From the NCBI GenBank assembly GCA_946479985.1, contig CAMLIF010000028.1, positions 1-34,819 of the forward strand: a stretch of DNA of 34,819 nt, in the 5' to 3' direction. Position 1 is the first letter of the stretch, and every line of letters begins with the position of its first letter. Below the pieces are notes generated by a model, which made no database searches, was not told the origin of the DNA, and saw only the letters and a list, made by a program, of their open reading frames with translations. The stretch comes from an uncultured Flavobacteriales bacterium. Its GTDB lineage: Bacteria; Bacteroidota; Bacteroidia; Flavobacteriales; Crocinitomicaceae. The translations under genes and the position numbers were made by a program. Below, in pieces: positions 33,988-34,819 of this stretch.

Positions 33988-34584
33988 ATGATTGAACTAA
34001 ATCTATACCCCGGAAATTTTAATGTAAAGCGCAACTTACATTGGGCACCAAAGCTGCTGAGTATTCCTGTATTGGTAATCTGGATTTTTCTGGCAGCCAA
34101 ATTAGGATTAGCAGCACCCTGGTCAGTTTTGTTACTCTTTGGAATCGTGATCCTGAGTCTAAAATATGTCCGCCCCTTAATGCCGGATTGGCCAAAGGAA
34201 AAACTATTTACGGGAAAAATATCGTTTGATGAAGATCAAATGATCATTCAGGAAAACGTGAATCAGTACATTTCAAAGGACTCTATAATGGAGTTTGTTC
34301 TATTTATTGATTATTACAAAGATTTTTCAATTGGGACAAAAGACCATTCCAGAACCGGAAATTCGATGATTTTCATAAAGAAATCAAATGGAACCACTGC
34401 TTTCTTCAAATTTAATGTTGCGAACGAAAAACAATTCAATCATTTAATGAAGCTGATGGTAATTTATAAACACGAACTTCCTTATTTCAAGGAATATAAA
34501 CCGTTTGAGATTTTTCACATTCTGAAACCGGATTTATCGGACAGAATTATATACGGGAACACGCCGAATACAAATAACACCTGA
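33988..34584 (+). CDS. Membrane protein with two TM helices and a soluble C-terminal domain, unknown
   Basis: A 198-residue protein. Two adjacent hydrophobic segments (about 23-42 and 44-60, LLSIPVLVIWIFLAAKLGLA and SVLLLFGIVILSLKYV) form a hairpin at the N-terminus. The soluble part (about 70-170) is beta-rich, with FTGKISFDEDQMIIQENVN and NSMIFIKKSNGTTAFFKFNV, an order that recalls the PH-like domains of bacterial membrane proteins. It lies 13 bases after the previous small membrane protein. Function unknown. Confidence 0.7.
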   Translation: MIELNLYPGNFNVKRNLHWAPKLLSIPVLVIWIFLAAKLGLAAPWSVLLLFGIVILSLKYVRPLMPDWPKEKLFTGKISFDEDQMIIQENVNQYISKDSIMEFVLFIDYYKDFSIGTKDHSRTGNSMIFIKKSNGTTAFFKFNVANEKQFNHLMKLMVIYKHELPYFKEYKPFEIFHILKPDLSDRIIYGNTPNTNNT

Positions 34585-34586
34585 GA

Positions 34587-34819
34587 TCAATTCCAACTGC
34601 TGATCAAAAAATCATACGCTTCCTGAATTTCCTGAAAACGGGTTTCAAGCAATTGTTTTTGTTCCGGCGCTAAAGTATCAAAAACGTGTCCGAAAAGAGA
34701 AAACAACTTGTCCGCAGAACCAAATAACAGAAGTGGTGAACGGTTAAACACACCTGGCGAGCAGACAAACTCGTGTGGTGGAGAGACAAACAGGCGTGCG
34801 TAACAAAAAAACACGTGTG
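34587..34819 (-). CDS. Unknown protein with heptapeptide repeats, 5' end cut off by the window
   Basis: The minus-strand frame is open from the right edge to the TGA at 34587-34589 (77 codons visible). The last 30 residues look like a real helical domain (LAPEQKQLLETRFQEIQEAYDFLISSWN). Before it the translation falls into seven-residue units: FVSPPHE, FVCSPGV, FNRSPLL, LFGSADK, LFSLFGH, VFDTLAP, with a hydrophobic pair at the start and often Ser-Pro. The DNA shows the matching 21-base period (see the repeat entry). A GTG at 34814 could be a start, but the frame continues beyond the window. The phrase FQEIQEAYDFL recalls helix III of J domains, yet no HPD motif is visible. It converges with the membrane-protein gene, two bases apart. 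Confidence 0.5.
   Translation of the reverse strand, partial: HVFFCYARLFVSPPHEFVCSPGVFNRSPLLLFGSADKLFSLFGHVFDTLAPEQKQLLETRFQEIQEAYDFLISSWN
34680..34819. repeat. 21-bp periodic repeat, about seven units, reaching the window edge
   Basis: A GACAAAC-like word recurs every 21 bases: 34680 (aaaaacg), 34701 (aaacaac), 34722 (aaataac), 34743 (gttaaac), 34764 (gacaaac), 34785 (gacaaac) and 34806 (aaaaaac). CGTGTG/GCGTGCG words recur between them. The copies become more similar towards the right edge. The period is a multiple of three and coincides with heptapeptides in the minus-strand frame. Confidence 0.65.

Noticed and set aside
34587..34640. J-domain (DnaJ-like) protein at the right edge
   Set aside because: Only the helix III-like FQEIQEAYDFL is seen; no HPD motif occurs in the visible part, and the upstream part is repeats.

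Overview
The window reads as a chromosomal segment of a Bacteroidota bacterium, most likely of the Flavobacteriales; the family cannot be fixed from sequence alone. Reasons: base composition is AT-leaning, recognisable Shine-Dalgarno sites are largely absent, and several starts have a TANNTTTG-type -7 element close upstream. Lipoproteins are abundant. There are WG-repeat proteins, a SUF gene set with a MIP18-type partner, and an ECF sigma factor followed by an inner-membrane/outer-membrane hybrid protein.

Layout. (1) 1-2169: accessory-looking left end with a cut-off unknown gene, a second unknown gene, a MntA/HepT nucleotidyltransferase-HEPN pair with overlapping genes, and a small lipoprotein. 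(2) 2249-10742, minus strand: three paralogous secreted WG-repeat-like proteins. One is full length (about 1116 residues). One has its whole reading frame preserved but carries two in-frame stops 22 codons apart. One is a short member that keeps only the signal peptide and a central block. Between the last two lies a 545-base gene-free stretch holding a mosaic 22-bp tandem array. (3) 10953-14338, minus strand: fabF, a MIP18-family Fe-S assembly gene, sufE and sufS, without sufBCD next to them. (4) 14480-17027, plus strand: lipoprotein, ECF sigma factor, and a protein with a cytoplasmic Trp-rich repeat domain, one membrane helix, a linker and a C-terminal beta-barrel-like domain. The three genes overlap by a few bases. 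(5) 17208-21988, minus strand: tlyA followed by polysaccharide precursor genes (WbpD-like acetyltransferase, UDP-glucuronate decarboxylase, UDP-sugar dehydrogenase, WbpE-like aminotransferase), tightly packed. (6) 22163-23623: a PBP4-type D-Ala-D-Ala carboxypeptidase. (7) 23773-29760, plus strand: glycosyltransferase, Wza-like lipoprotein, Wzc-like tyrosine kinase, rfbC, WecA-like sugar-1-phosphate transferase. (8) 29839-34584: a lytic transglycosylase lipoprotein, uvrA and two small membrane proteins. At the right edge a minus-strand gene with 21-bp/7-residue repeats is cut by the window.

How the genes fit together. Regions 5 and 7 together supply nucleotide-sugar synthesis, initiation on undecaprenyl phosphate, one glycosyl transfer, chain-length control and export for a surface polysaccharide. 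A flippase and polymerase are not in the window. PBP4 and the lytic transglycosylase are cell-wall remodelling genes beside it. The least ordinary parts are the mosaic repeat array, the doubly interrupted WG paralogue, and the sigma-factor operon whose putative regulator appears to reach from cytoplasm to outer membrane. I saw no rRNA or tRNA genes, insertion sequences or CRISPR arrays.
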